Assembly (NCBI GenBank): GCA_002162955.1
Contig: MABD01000043.1
Coordinates: 86,925 to 150,924 of the forward strand
DNA from: Gammaproteobacteria bacterium 45_16_T64
GTDB taxonomy: Bacteria > Pseudomonadota > Gammaproteobacteria > Pseudomonadales > Ketobacteraceae
Direction of reading: 5' to 3'
Length of the DNA stretch: 64,000 nt
Below the pieces are notes generated by a model that saw only the letters and a program-made list of their open reading frames with translations, ran no database searches and was not told the origin of the DNA. The position numbers and the translations under genes were made by a program. Shown here one piece after another: positions 35,784 to 45,028 of this stretch; the stretch's first letter is position 1; each line of letters opens with the position of its first letter.

Positions 35784-37139
35784 ATGAGTTTTGAGTACGA
35801 TCTGTTTGTTATTGGGGCTGGATCTGGAGGCGTGCGCGCTGCAAGAATGGCTGCTACAGAAGGCGCGAAAGTGGCCGTTGCTGAGAAGCAGGCTCTTGGA
35901 GGGACGTGCGTAAATGTCGGCTGTGTACCCAAGAAACTATTCGTTTATGGTTCCCATATTAAGGATGAAATTGAAGCTGCTGCTGGCTTTGGCTGGGATA
36001 TTGGCAAGGCAACATTTAATTGGCATACCTTGAGAGATAATAAAACAAAAGAGATTGAAAGGTTAAATGGAATATACGGAAATCTGCTCAGTAATGCTGG
36101 AGTAGAACTTGTGGTGGGTGAGGCAAGGGTTATTTCTCCTCACGAAGTTCAGGTGGAGGGCGTTGTATATAGCGCAAAAAACATTCTTGTCGCGACGGGT
36201 AGTACTCCATATATACCTTCTTTTCCTGGGTCGGAATACGCGATTGATTCGAATCATTTTTTTTACATGGAAGAGCTTCCGCAAAAAGCCATAGTCGTTG
36301 GCGGTGGGTATATTGCAGTTGAATTTGCTGGCATATTGAATGGTTTGGGTGTCGACACTCACCTGGTTTATCGCGGTCCTTTGTTTCTAAGAGGCTTTGA
36401 CCAAGACGTTAGAGAGTTTGTTCGCGATGAGTTAATTAAGAAAGGTATTCATCTCCACTTTGATACCAACATCGACTCTATTGTTAAGGATAATGACGGG
36501 ACCTATACTGCCGATTTTGGCGGGGGCGCATTAACCGCAGATATGATTTTATATGCCACTGGCCGTAGACCTTTAATCGACAACTTGGGTCTTGTCGATG
36601 TCGGTGTGGATCTGAATCAGGATAGCTCTATTAAAGTTGATGACTTTTACCAAACGTCTGTCCCGTCTATTTATGCGATAGGCGATGTTATTGGGCGAAT
36701 GCAGTTGACCCCGGTCGCATTGGCTGAGGGTATGGCTATAGTTGATAATCTTGTGAGAGGGATTAAGCGGACGGTTGATTATAGCAATATAGCAACGGCC
36801 GTTTTTTGCCAACCGAATATAGGTACAGTCGGTTTGACCGCAGAAGAAGCAGAAAATCAATTTCCTGATGATATTACGTTGTTTACATCAGAGTTCAAAC
36901 ATCTAAAGCATACGCTGAGTGGACTTGATGAGCGTACGTATATGAAATTGGTTGTTCAAACGAGTACAGATAAAGTGTTGGGTGCTCATATGGTGGGTGC
37001 TGAAGCGGGCGAAATAATTCAGGGTCTCGCTATTGCACTGAAATGTGGGGCTACTAAGGCTCACTTTGATAGTACGATTGGTATACATCCTACCGCTGCA
37101 GAAGAATTTGTTACTATGCGGACGCCAGTAATTGGCTGA
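35784..37139 (+). CDS. gor: Glutathione-disulfide reductase
   Basis: It reduces oxidised glutathione with NADPH. The 451-residue flavoprotein has the FAD motif [13 protein letters not shown], the redox-active pair [13 protein letters not shown], the NADPH motif [14 protein letters not shown], the second FAD motif YAIGDVIG and the C-terminal dimer-interface His-Glu ([12 protein letters not shown]). GGAGGAACC lies eight bases before the [17 protein letters not shown] identifies glutathione reductase rather than lipoamide dehydrogenase. It lies 27 bases after the OmpA lipoprotein gene. Confidence 0.94.
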   Translation: MSFEYDLFVIGAGSGGVRAARMAATEGAKVAVAEKQALGGTCVNVGCVPKKLFVYGSHIKDEIEAAAGFGWDIGKATFNWHTLRDNKTKEIERLNGIYGNLLSNAGVELVVGEARVISPHEVQVEGVVYSAKNILVATGSTPYIPSFPGSEYAIDSNHFFYMEELPQKAIVVGGGYIAVEFAGILNGLGVDTHLVYRGPLFLRGFDQDVREFVRDELIKKGIHLHFDTNIDSIVKDNDGTYTADFGGGALTADMILYATGRRPLIDNLGLVDVGVDLNQDSSIKVDDFYQTSVPSIYAIGDVIGRMQLTPVALAEGMAIVDNLVRGIKRTVDYSNIATAVFCQPNIGTVGLTAEEAENQFPDDITLFTSEFKHLKHTLSGLDERTYMKLVVQTSTDKVLGAHMVGAEAGEIIQGLAIALKCGATKAHFDSTIGIHPTAAEEFVTMRTPVIG

Positions 37140-37157
37140 TTATTCGCTTTCGGAGTG

Positions 37158-37201
37158 CCTAGGGCCATCGTAACTGACATTTTGTCTTGGATGGACCTAG
37201 G
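37158..37201. terminator. Stem-loop between gor and the convergent PEP-CTERM gene
   Basis: Arms CCTAGGGCCATC (37158-37169) and GATGGACCTAGG (37190-37201) pair at 11 of 12 positions across a 20-base loop. AT-rich tails lie on both sides but no long T-run. It is positioned to end both convergent transcripts. Confidence 0.6.
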
Positions 37202-37212
37202 TAATTTAATTG

Positions 37213-37893
37213 TTAGGATTTGATGGTTTTTCTTGCTGAATGTAGCCCTAACAATCCAAGTAAGAGTAGTGGTATTGTGCCAGGCTCTGGAACTGGTATT
37301 GTGCGAACAAGCGCTATACCACCTTGTACGTTAGTGTCGTGTATGCTCACATCATCTTCAAAAAGTATTGATCGTGCTCCAACAGGGCCCAGATCGTGAT
37401 GATCAAAATCATCATGCATGAAAAATGAGTTGTAAAAGCTATCGCCATCCGAGTCATCTCCGAATATGGCTTGAGATGATTCATATATGTCGGGGAATGG
37501 GTGGGTTCCACCTGCCGCCGTGTAAGTATCGCCAAAGAATGATGTGAAGTAATTGTGACTGTCGTCTTCTCCAGCAGTTAAGCCTCTGTTTATTGTTTGA
37601 GAGATGTTTTCATCACCGATAAATGACCCACCTAGATCAAAACTGTTAAGCAGCTCTGTCATTTCCTCATTTGTAGCTAGTCGCCAGCCAGAGGGTGCGT
37701 AGGAGGTCAGGGCGGAGTCAATGGATTGTCCTAGGGTTTCGGTCCATTGCAGCCATTCTAAACCGTTGCCACTAACAATGTTCGTTGTGTCATCATGGCT
37801 ATAGCCGGAATATTCTATGACCCCAGCTTTTGAGCTAACTGATACTAGTGAGAGTATTAATCCTGTGGCGACTATCCATTTCGAGAACGACAT
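37213..37893 (-). CDS. PEP-CTERM sorting-domain protein
   Basis: This 226-residue exported protein is predicted as an exosortase substrate. It has a signal peptide (IVATGLILSLVSVSSKA), an extracellular domain of the GLEWLQWTET...GWRLATNEEM type seen in many PEP-CTERM proteins, and the sorting tail VPEPGT, hydrophobic IPLLLLGLLGL and basic SARKTIKS. An Asp/His-rich patch (HDDFDHHD) lies around residue 160. AAGGAGTTAAATA precedes the ATG. No exosortase gene is in the window, but PrsK/PrsR/PrsT are. Confidence 0.92.
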   Translation of the reverse strand: MSFSKWIVATGLILSLVSVSSKAGVIEYSGYSHDDTTNIVSGNGLEWLQWTETLGQSIDSALTSYAPSGWRLATNEEMTELLNSFDLGGSFIGDENISQTINRGLTAGEDDSHNYFTSFFGDTYTAAGGTHPFPDIYESSQAIFGDDSDGDSFYNSFFMHDDFDHHDLGPVGARSILFEDDVSIHDTNVQGGIALVRTIPVPEPGTIPLLLLGLLGLHSARKTIKS

Positions 37894-38091
37894 TATTTAA
37901 CTCCTTGTATGAATTCCGTTTGGTGTTTGCAGCGATTTGTTGAGTTTCTGAAGCAAGTATACGGGCTAAACTAGTTAGTTATGTGTGAATATTGTAGATT
38001 TTTGATGTGATGAAATGACGTGTTTGAAGGGGATTAGGGGAAAGGTTGAGCAATTGTGGGGGAGAATCTTGGGTAATGGGGATAAAAGAAG

Positions 38092-38124
38092 CAGGTGTGA
38101 TCAATTAGCTGTCAATCACACCTG
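38092..38124 (-). terminator. Terminator of the UDP-glucuronate decarboxylase gene
   Basis: Arms CAGGTGTGAT and ATCACACCTG (10 bp, perfect) enclose a 13-base loop, eight bases past the stop. On the minus strand the stem is followed by a T-rich CTTCTTTTAT. Confidence 0.75.
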
Positions 38125-38131
38125 GTCTGGC

Positions 38132-39094
38132 TTACTTCTCTGCTTTTAATACCGAATCAAAATAGGCAATCGTCTTAGTAAGGCCGCTGCGTAAGTTAAT
38201 AGTCGGCTCCCAGCCAAGCTCTGCTTTCGCGCGTGTTATATCAGGTTGACGCTGTTTTGGGTCATCCGATGGGAGGTCGCGATAAACAAGTTTGGAGGAT
38301 GAATTGGTTAGCTCTAACACTTGCTCTGCGAGCTCGATCATAGTGAATTCGCCAGGGTTTCCTATGTTGATAGGACCAGTGACTCCCTTTGGGGTGGCCA
38401 TGATTCTAATGAACCCTTCAATTAGATCGTCAACATAACAGAAAGACCTAGTCTGGCTACCGTCACCGTAAATAGTGATATCTTCACCTTTGAGTGCTTG
38501 CACGATAAAGTTCGAGACTACACGGCCATCATTGGGATGCATATTAGGGCCGTAAGTGTTGAATATTCTCACTACCTTGATGTCGACATCATATTGACGC
38601 TTATAATCAAAAAATAGAGTTTCGGCGCAACGCTTGCCTTCATCGTAACAAGATCGGTATCCAATGGTATTCACATTGCCCCAATAGCTTTCTGGCTGAG
38701 GGTGAACGTCTGGATCTCCGTATATTTCACTAGTCGATGCTTGCATGATCTTTGCCTTAGTTCGATAGGCAAGGTCCAGCATGTTGATGGCACCCATAAC
38801 ACTGGTTTTGGTTGTTTGCACGGGGTCAAATTGGTAGTGAATTGGTGATGCGGGGCAAGCAAGATTGTATATTTCATCAACCTCGAGGTAAGCAGTGTCG
38901 GGCGATGCGACGTTTGCTCGCACTACATCAAAATAGGGGTTGTCTATTAAGTGAGCTATGTTTTTGCGGTTGCCTGTGAAGTAGTTGTCCAGACAAATAA
39001 CTTCATTCCCTTCATTTAGTAATCTCTCACATAAATGGGAGCCTAGAAATCCGGCGCCACCGGTGACTAGTATCTTTTTCTTAAATAACGACAT
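38132..39094 (-). CDS. UDP-glucuronate decarboxylase (UDP-xylose synthase)
   Basis: It converts UDP-glucuronate, the Ugd product, to UDP-xylose. The 320-residue extended SDR has [14 protein letters not shown], the family block [24 protein letters not shown], catalytic Ser/Thr in STSEIYGDP, and SCYDEGKR (the YxxxK Tyr-Lys) plus [10 protein letters not shown]. All are characteristic of UDP-glucuronate decarboxylases. I take the second ATG (39094), which has GGAG eight bases upstream; the ATG at 39100 has only two bases of spacing. With GalU and Ugd this gives a route from glucose-1-phosphate to UDP-xylose for exopolysaccharide. Confidence 0.93.
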   Translation of the reverse strand: MSLFKKKILVTGGAGFLGSHLCERLLNEGNEVICLDNYFTGNRKNIAHLIDNPYFDVVRANVASPDTAYLEVDEIYNLACPASPIHYQFDPVQTTKTSVMGAINMLDLAYRTKAKIMQASTSEIYGDPDVHPQPESYWGNVNTIGYRSCYDEGKRCAETLFFDYKRQYDVDIKVVRIFNTYGPNMHPNDGRVVSNFIVQALKGEDITIYGDGSQTRSFCYVDDLIEGFIRIMATPKGVTGPINIGNPGEFTMIELAEQVLELTNSSSKLVYRDLPSDDPKQRQPDITRAKAELGWEPTINLRSGLTKTIAYFDSVLKAEK

Positions 39095-39394
39095 GCACAT
39101 GCTCCATTTGATAGTCTTGCGATATAACTAAATGATTTTAAAGGGACTGCTCCCTGCGGTTGGCTTGGGTAGGGTATACCAGTCAACCAATTCGATGCGA
39201 TCGGATTTTACACCAAAGTGCGCTATCTTTTAACATAAACAGACCATAATTTTAGTGTGAATTATGCAGATAGGCCACTTGTGGGTGAGATAGAGGCTTG
39301 GCTGCTATAGAAAACGGTTTTGCGTGTGACACTACCCTACAAAAACGGTAGAATTTGCGGCATTTGTATCGCCCCGTTAAACAAGGAATATACC

Positions 39395-40309
39395 GTGGTA
39401 GTTTTTCTTACATCATTGCGTCACCCTGATAGCTCAAACGACTATGGCCAAGTGCTTACCTTGTTTGAGAGAACTGCTCGATCGGTATGCTCTCAAACCA
39501 ACCCTAACCTGGCATTTGTCGTGTCGTGCAACGAAATCCCTGATATACCATTCAAGGATGATCGGATTCATTATCACAAGGTTGATTTCCCCATTCCTTG
39601 TCACCAAGACGGTGACATTCCCCTTGACGAGATGCCGACAGCAGGTACCAGCGATCGGGTGAAGCGGGATAAGGGTAGTAAGTTATTATCTGGATTGCTC
39701 TATATGAGAGATAATTTGTCAGCAGAGTATGTATATATCATCGATGCGGACGATTGGGTTAATAACTGTGTCGTCGAGCACATGCTGGCAGCCCCTAGGC
39801 ACCCTGTTTGGTGTGCTGATTCTGGCTATTTGGTAAACAATGTAACCAAGCGAATGAAAAAGCGCTATGGCATTACACGCTATTGCGGTAGTACTTTTGC
39901 GTACCAGAGAGATTATTTGTTATCACTGACTACATTTGCTGAGGGGCTGGATGGCAGCAGTAGTCAGCGTGAGTTGATAGAAGGTACATCAAAATATTAC
40001 GTGTACGAAGTCTGTGGGGATCATTCGAATACGTTCGAATACGCCAAGAAGCAGGGAGTAACACCAAAGAGCTTTCCTTTTCCCGCTATTAGCTGGGTGG
40101 TAGAAACAGGAGAAAACGTGTCTAGAAGTTCGGGTGGGGACCAAGGTATGCCTGTTAATGCTGAGCGCTTAAGAGCCTTTGGGTTGCCTGATGATATGCT
40201 TAACAATGAGAGCCCAGAGCTTTCTACGATGTTTTATGAGTCGTTGTCAGGAGCTCGATCACGTGTAACGTGGTGGCTTACCAAATTTAGTGGTAAGAAA
40301 TATTATTAA
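39395..40309 (+). CDS. Putative glycosyltransferase (GT-A-like)
   Basis: This is a protein of about 304 residues starting VVVFLTSLRHPDSSNDYGQV. AAGGAA lies eight bases before the GTG at 39395, so I prefer it to the upstream TTG at 39320 or GTG at 39326. A nucleotide-sugar-type DADDWV (DxD region) near residue 125 and the fold pattern suggest a GT-A glycosyltransferase of the rhamnosyltransferase-like group often found in polysaccharide loci. It is divergent from the UDP-glucuronate decarboxylase gene. The acceptor and donor are unknown. Confidence 0.7.
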   Translation: MVVFLTSLRHPDSSNDYGQVLTLFERTARSVCSQTNPNLAFVVSCNEIPDIPFKDDRIHYHKVDFPIPCHQDGDIPLDEMPTAGTSDRVKRDKGSKLLSGLLYMRDNLSAEYVYIIDADDWVNNCVVEHMLAAPRHPVWCADSGYLVNNVTKRMKKRYGITRYCGSTFAYQRDYLLSLTTFAEGLDGSSSQRELIEGTSKYYVYEVCGDHSNTFEYAKKQGVTPKSFPFPAISWVVETGENVSRSSGGDQGMPVNAERLRAFGLPDDMLNNESPELSTMFYESLSGARSRVTWWLTKFSGKKYY

Positions 40310-40351
40310 GAATTGTAGGTTTTGGTAGCGTAATAAAGGGGAGTTCCCACA

Positions 40352-40639
40352 ATGGCAGATATAAATCAGACGACAGAGATTGAAGCTAAAGTGCTTCAAC
40401 GCTTGCTTGCACATCTGGATGAACGTAAAGATGTGCAAAATATTGAATTAATGAACCTGGCGGGATTCTGCCGGAACTGCTTATCTAAATGGTATGTGGC
40501 GGCGGCAGATGAATTGGGTGTGGAGGTTGGCAATGATCAGGCAAGAGAGATCATTTATGGCATGCCATATTCTGAATGGAAGGATAAGTATCAAAAGGAA
40601 GCCACCCCTGAGCAGCTGGCAGCGTTTAACAAAAAGTAG
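40352..40639 (+). CDS. DUF1244 family protein
   Basis: This 95-residue soluble helical protein contains the hallmark LMNLAGFCRNCLSKWY with a CxxC pair, then IIYGMPYSEWKDKYQ, both strongly conserved in DUF1244. The CRNC motif suggests metal or redox chemistry, but no activity is established. GGGGAG lies about ten bases before the ATG. It ends at a strong bidirectional hairpin shared with the convergent small PEP-CTERM-like gene. Confidence 0.92.
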   Translation: MADINQTTEIEAKVLQRLLAHLDERKDVQNIELMNLAGFCRNCLSKWYVAAADELGVEVGNDQAREIIYGMPYSEWKDKYQKEATPEQLAAFNKK

Positions 40640-40650
40640 TTTGTGAACAA

Positions 40651-40693
40651 TAAAAAAGCCCCACATTATTGAAGATAATGTGGGGCTTTTTTA
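40651..40693. terminator. Bidirectional terminator
   Basis: Arms AGCCCCACATTAT (40657-40669) and ATAATGTGGGGCT (40675-40687) are perfect, with a short GAAG-containing loop. A5 precedes and T6 follows. The hairpin serves the DUF1244 gene and, on the minus strand, the small PEP-CTERM-like gene whose stop touches it. Confidence 0.93.
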
Positions 40694-40957
40694 TTGTTCT
40701 TTCTTGATTTTCTTGCGTGAAAACTGAAGGCCAAGAAGTCCGATTCCTAGCAGGGCCAGAGTTCCAGTTTCAGGTGTTGCGGTGGCGCCTATAGTTTCGA
40801 GGTCGTTGTTATTCAATGGAGTATCGAGTGCTTTTGTTGTAGCGCTATTATTTTCGTTATCTATTAAGTCCTTATCAGAAATAATACCAGCAAACGCTTG
40901 GCTGCTGAAAACACAGCATATTGCCACAGCCGCCAGTAGTGATTTCGCAAAGTCCAT
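40691..40957 (-). CDS. Small PEP-CTERM-like exported protein with PETGT variant motif
   Basis: This 88-residue precursor has a signal peptide (LLAAVAICCVFSSQAFA) and a mature part of only ~35 acidic/Asn-rich residues. The tail ATPETGT, hydrophobic LALLGIGLLGL and basic SRKKIKKEQ have the three-part layout of PEP-CTERM sorting signals. The motif reads PET instead of PEP. The leader CAAGGAGTTACACG before the ATG matches that of the larger PEP-CTERM gene at 37893. A short exosortase substrate is the best reading. Confidence 0.82.
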   Translation of the reverse strand: MDFAKSLLAAVAICCVFSSQAFAGIISDKDLIDNENNSATTKALDTPLNNNDLETIGATATPETGTLALLGIGLLGLQFSRKKIKKEQ

Positions 40958-41110
40958 CGTGTAACTCCTTGCAAGGGTGTTTTATGAGTTTGTTTGTTTT
41001 GATTGAGGTAATTGTAGTGTCTTGAGTGGGCATGATGTGTGAATAGTGGTGATAAAAGCTGTGATAAAAGAGTGATTGGCAGAGAAGTATTTCGGGCGAA
41101 TGCCACTGGT

Positions 41111-41365
41111 ATGGATATCAGTAGCGAGGAGGGCGCGGTGACAGCTCTTGCGAATAGCATACCCTTTCTAGTGATAGACTTGGTTTTGTCGATAATTATT
41201 CTATACGCAGCAGGAATTGTTGTAAGACGGTGCGCTGTCAATGACGAAATGAAATTGGGAGTAATTGTTTACGCAAATACAGTGGCAGTATATGTTCCTC
41301 TTTATGTTGGTTCGGATGGTTATTCCGATTATCCCCCCTTTGGTATAGCACAATTTCTCTCTTAG
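41111..41365 (+). CDS. Possible small membrane protein (84 aa), doubtful
   Basis: ATG at 41111 (the frame is open from GTG 41039) gives 84 residues with two hydrophobic stretches, IPFLVIDLVLSIIILYAAG and VIVYANTVAVYVPLYVG. There is no good ribosome site and I recognise no family. It fills part of a 540-base gap between the small PEP-CTERM-like gene and the CorA-like gene. It could be a real small inner-membrane protein or chance. Confidence 0.25.
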   Translation: MDISSEEGAVTALANSIPFLVIDLVLSIIILYAAGIVVRRCAVNDEMKLGVIVYANTVAVYVPLYVGSDGYSDYPPFGIAQFLS

Positions 41366-41501
41366 CTATTCCATCGGCATTAATGTATGGTGCTAAACCA
41401 AAAGGGCAAAGTAGACTTAATGGCACAGGGGTGATGTAGGGCTAACTCGAAGGTGTTGTTTGCTTTTTGCAATATTACCAATAATTAGAGTCGATAATAA
41501 A

Positions 41502-42098
41502 ATGACAAGGAATGTAGAGTTACCTCCTGGTTGGAAATTGCCAGAAGAAATCGTCCGTCGCCTTGGATCCAGTTCAGGCAGGCAGCGAGTGATTTCTGAA
41601 AATGATAATATTCTGATTGTTCTCCACAAGCCACCGTTGAAACACGAAAGTCATCGCGAGAGTGTATTCTTATGGCGTAACGAAAAGGGCATCTGGGATG
41701 TTTCAGAGCGTGGCGGTGGGTTGAATTCCCTTGATGATTTTCTTGAAAATTATGTAAGAATTGAGGAAGCATTGGGCGACGGTTATGAGAAGGCTGCCAA
41801 TGCGTCAGATTTCTTTGAATTGCTCGAGAAAATCGCACCGGTTCAGCGTGCAGTAAAGAACATGAGCGAAACACTTCAAGAAGCTAGGCAGGTTGTGGGT
41901 GAAGAACTTGTTGATCATAGGAACAAGGCTGAAGAACTCCATCGTAATATTGAATTGCTTTATATCGATTGCAAAAATGGGTTGGATTATGCAATCGCCA
42001 AGAAAACAGAAGAACAATCTGAAATGCAAAGGCAGGCACTAGCCGCTGGCCATCGGTTGAAATCATCATGGCTCTATTTCTACCTATTACAGCAGTAG
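41502..42098 (+). pseudogene. CorA-like transporter, cytosolic part, ending at a frameshift
   Basis: About 198 residues run from ATG 41502 (MTRNVELPPGWKL); an in-frame TTG at 41460 is less likely. The sequence (LPPGWKLPEEIVRRLG, LHKPPLKHES, SVFLWRNEKGIW, then long helices with EELHRNIELLYIDCKNGLDYAIA) follows the short CorA-like family whose helices lead straight into two membrane segments. Here the frame runs out after AAGHRLK into SSWLYFYLLQQ and stops. The expected membrane part continues in the -1 frame (see 42068-42226). No slippery heptamer is present, so a one-base insertion or two-base deletion, real or from sequencing, is the simplest reading. Confidence 0.72.
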
Positions 42099-42226
42099 CA
42101 AGCCTGTTGGGTATGAATATACCTCACGGACTGGAGTCATCTCCGTCATGGATGTTTGGCCTCATAGTTGGGGTGTGCAGTATGTTAGGTCTGTTTATGA
42201 GGTATTGGGTGCTTAAGAAAAAATAG
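42068..42226 (+). pseudogene. CorA-like transporter, membrane part with GMN motif (shifted frame)
   Basis: This 52-residue open frame overlaps the previous one by 31 bases. It reads ALFLPITAVASLLGMNIPHG, the first CorA membrane helix with the signature GMN selectivity motif, then WMFGLIVGVCSMLGLFMRYW as the second helix and a basic KKK end. These are exactly the parts missing from the upstream frame, in order. The frame is open only back to 42023 and has no ribosome site before ATG 42068, so independent translation is unlikely unless coupled. The intact product would be about 250 residues, a predicted divalent-cation channel. Confidence 0.72.
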
Positions 42227-42453
42227 TGTTGGTCGAGTTAGATAAACGACTTCCTTGATCGACAGTTTGCTGCAACCCACCTGTGGCTAAAAATTAAGGG
42301 AAGATTTTCCTCGGGATTACGTGGCAATCGTTATTTGTAGGGGTTGGAGTGCGTTGTTTAACGATATTTTGCGAGCGTATAAAAATCAGCTTTTGTGGCG
42401 GCGTTGCGAGAACGTAATCGAAGGACGGAAGAAGAGCATAGGAGCAATGTAAG

Positions 42454-43416
42454 TTATTTCATCGCTCCATTTGTTGCTCCATTTATTTCCCCTATGGCCT
42501 GTGCATCCACGAGTGATTGAATCATTATTTTCCAGCGTTTTGTAAATCTTGGGCCTTTATTTTTGGTGAAATCATCGATATGCCACACAAGTATATGTGG
42601 CGGTAATTCTCTCAGGGATCGATGGCCGCGCTTTTTATGGGTAATAAATAGACCAGGGAAGTCACTCGCCTTGATGTCTTCTAGAGGAAATAGTGGTAAC
42701 AGGGATGCTGCGCCAATTTCTGATAATTCAGGAGTGCTGACAGCCACTTGCATAATGTCTTTTGCTACAAGTGCTTGATCTAGTGTTAATTGGGAGGTGC
42801 GTAGAGACTTAGTAATATGGGTGAGATTGACACTTAATTGTTCAGTGATCCTGTGTTTTTGTTGTCGGTCTGCGTTACTCTGTTGGACCACGCTAGTTAG
42901 GTCTCGATGCAGAATGCCGACCATAATCAGCGCGTTGGCTGGGTTCAGCCAAAAGTATCGCTGTGCATAGCTAACAGCACTGGATGAGGGTGGCGTAATG
43001 GCAACCCGTTCTCCCCCAGGCATATATGCATTCGCCATATCAATGGGGATAACCCCTATGTTGTGGGAACGTAAAATTGGGTAGATGGATACCTGAGGCC
43101 ATACCGACGAGATCCCCGCAACTGCATCAACGGATGGGTATGAGTCGATATTCTGGCGTTTTAACCAAGCGGGAATGCGCTTGATACTGTAGTGTTTTGG
43201 TGGAAGATAGACAATGGATATAGGTGTGTTATCTGTCAGCTCTTTTGCCATGCTGGCAACAACGGGTGTTGCGGTAGCAACCTTTAGTGAATAATCCTGG
43301 GTTGCTGGTTCTCTATTCTTCACCTCGTTAGTCGTTGAGCACGCAGATAAGTAGGTAAATAGCAGCATAAATACTGGCATTGAAAGAAACTTTGTACAGG
43401 GCATCATTATATTCAT
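42454..43416 (-). CDS. Divergent metal-binding-protein-like lipoprotein, last gene of the metal-uptake operon
   Basis: This 320-residue lipoprotein (signal LLFTYLSAC) has the start LKVATATPVVASMAKELTDN and ISIVYLPPKHYSIKRIPAWL, which resemble the opening strands and first ligand region of ZnuA/TroA-type binding proteins. The later His ligands are not in recognisable places. It also has GISSVWPQVSIYP, YFWLNPANALIMVGILHRDL and a long helix. It overlaps the permease gene by one base, so it belongs to the operon and probably delivers or presents substrate to that transporter, as a second binding protein or accessory factor. Exact role unknown. Confidence 0.68.
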   Translation of the reverse strand: MNIMMPCTKFLSMPVFMLLFTYLSACSTTNEVKNREPATQDYSLKVATATPVVASMAKELTDNTPISIVYLPPKHYSIKRIPAWLKRQNIDSYPSVDAVAGISSVWPQVSIYPILRSHNIGVIPIDMANAYMPGGERVAITPPSSSAVSYAQRYFWLNPANALIMVGILHRDLTSVVQQSNADRQQKHRITEQLSVNLTHITKSLRTSQLTLDQALVAKDIMQVAVSTPELSEIGAASLLPLFPLEDIKASDFPGLFITHKKRGHRSLRELPPHILVWHIDDFTKNKGPRFTKRWKIMIQSLVDAQAIGEINGATNGAMK

Positions 43417-44297
43417 TACGTTTTACTAGATATCAATTGTCGGTATATGAGGCACAGCAAAAACCAAGCACATGCAAATAGTGTTATCGCAGATCCAGCG
43501 GATAACGGCCATTGGGCGTACATAGGAATTAACACACCTGAAATAGCTGCTGTGCTTGCAAAAAATACCGATAGAATGAGAAGTTGTTTAAGGTTATTGG
43601 CAATCAGGCGTGCGCTAGCGGCAGGTACCAGCAATAGGGCGCCCACCAGAACCGCACCGATAATTTTTACGGATGCGACGGTAATTAAAGCGACCATGAT
43701 TACAAACCCATAATCATGAGCCCGCGTATTCACGCGTTGGCTGCGCGCGACTTCTGGTGCTATGGCGACCAAATAAGCTTCGTTGCCATAACGGTACCCC
43801 AAAATTGCAACGGTTAGGCAAATGATGAGCAGCATGATTAAATCGTTAGCAGAAGCCACCAGTATTGAGCCAAACATAATTTGCTCGATCAGATGAACAT
43901 TAACTTTCTTGGCAACATATAGTAATAATGCGGCTCCCATTGCTAATGCAAAGGATAGGAATACGCCAATCAATGCATCATATGGAATAGTGGAGCGACC
44001 CTTTATCCACTGGAGGAGTAACGCGAAAAGCATGGAAAAACTCAGTAAACTAATTAATGGTGATTCAACGGGTTCTCCGATCAATATACCAATACTGACA
44101 CCGGTCAAAACGCTATGGCCAACGGCTTCTGACAGAAACGCAAGTCTTTTGACCACCACGAGTGTGCCTAGTATTCCTAGTAATGGACCAATCATCATGC
44201 TGGCAAAGAGCGCGTTGAGTAAAAATTCATAGGCGAACATTTGAGGTAGCCAGCCTTGAGCGACCCATTCCCCAAACAGTAGATAGATTGATGTCAT
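43416..44297 (-). CDS. Metal ABC transporter permease (ZnuB/TroC family)
   Basis: This 293-residue polytopic protein of the ABC-3 permease family has about eight hydrophobic segments, the block GPLLGILGTLVVVKRLAFLSEAVGHSVLTGV, IMFGSILVAS, and KIIGAVLVGALLLVPAASARLIANNL. ABC-3 permeases import Zn, Mn or Fe. The four-base overlap with the ATPase gene upstream implies coupled translation. Metal specificity is not readable from the sequence; the Fur-like box upstream favours iron or manganese. Confidence 0.9.
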   Translation of the reverse strand: MTSIYLLFGEWVAQGWLPQMFAYEFLLNALFASMMIGPLLGILGTLVVVKRLAFLSEAVGHSVLTGVSIGILIGEPVESPLISLLSFSMLFALLLQWIKGRSTIPYDALIGVFLSFALAMGAALLLYVAKKVNVHLIEQIMFGSILVASANDLIMLLIICLTVAILGYRYGNEAYLVAIAPEVARSQRVNTRAHDYGFVIMVALITVASVKIIGAVLVGALLLVPAASARLIANNLKQLLILSVFFASTAAISGVLIPMYAQWPLSAGSAITLFACAWFLLCLIYRQLISSKT

Positions 44298-45028
44298 AAT
44301 GCGGTAGGAACTCTTTGAGATTGGTGCTCTGTTTTTTGGAAAAAATCAGTTGTAGAGGAGTATGTTTTCATGGTCCGATCGATCCAATATACACGGTCAC
44401 AATATTCTTGAACAAGTTGCCAATTGTGTTCTACCATCAAAATGGTCCCGCCTGCTGAATGGAAACTTGACAGAATTTCAAGAGATATTGTTTGACCTTC
44501 TTTGTCTAGCCCTGTCATGGGTTCGTCTAACAGTAACAGACTTGGTTTTCTTAACAGAGCCGTAGCTAACATTAGTCGTTGCCGTTCTCCACCGGAAAGA
44601 TCACCAATTCTTCGATCCATTTTATCTAAAAGTTGAATGCGACGAATGGCCTCTATGACATGATTTGGTAATTTTCGATTAAACCAAATGGGCCTTCGAG
44701 AAAGAGACATGAGTATATAGTCTCTAACCGATACGGGTAAGCTGGGGTCGTAAGGCGTTAGTTGGGGAACGTAGCCGATATGGCTGGAGTCCTTTCGACG
44801 CTGAGCGGGGTTGCATGCCCAGGCGATGTTGATAGTTCCCAAATGCGGAGTGAGGCCAAGAAGCGTTTTTAGTAATGTGCTTTTTCCTCCGCCGTTAGGG
44901 CCCAAAATTGCGTGCCAACCACCAGCAGGAAAGTCACCGCAAATACTATCTAGTAGGATTTGCTTTCCATCTTGCAAGCTGACCTTCTTCAAATGGATTG
45001 ATGGGCCGTGTAGAGTAGAAGGGATCAT
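44294..45028 (-). CDS. Metal ABC transporter ATP-binding protein (ZnuC-like)
   Basis: This 244-residue ABC ATPase has Walker A GPNGGGKSTL, the Q-loop region YVPQLTPY, signature LSGGERQRLMLA, Walker B LLLLDEPMTGLD and switch His in VEHNWQ. These place it with the ATPases of ZnuABC-type importers. It overlaps both neighbours by four bases (binding protein upstream, permease downstream). Confidence 0.93.
   Translation of the reverse strand: MIPSTLHGPSIHLKKVSLQDGKQILLDSICGDFPAGGWHAILGPNGGGKSTLLKTLLGLTPHLGTINIAWACNPAQRRKDSSHIGYVPQLTPYDPSLPVSVRDYILMSLSRRPIWFNRKLPNHVIEAIRRIQLLDKMDRRIGDLSGGERQRLMLATALLRKPSLLLLDEPMTGLDKEGQTISLEILSSFHSAGGTILMVEHNWQLVQEYCDRVYWIDRTMKTYSSTTDFFQKTEHQSQRVPTAL

Noticed and set aside
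37915..37975. Sigma-54-like TAGCCCG...TTGCT upstream of the PEP-CTERM gene
   Set aside because: The element pairs are separated by 11 rather than 10 bases and the -24 reads AG, not GG.
40864..41241. Minus-strand 125-residue frame overlapping the small PEP-CTERM-like gene start
   Set aside because: It overlaps a well-supported gene on the same strand and has no family features.
42020..42098. Programmed -1 frameshift in the CorA-like gene
   Set aside because: No X-XXY-YYZ slippery heptamer or following stem-loop in the overlap.
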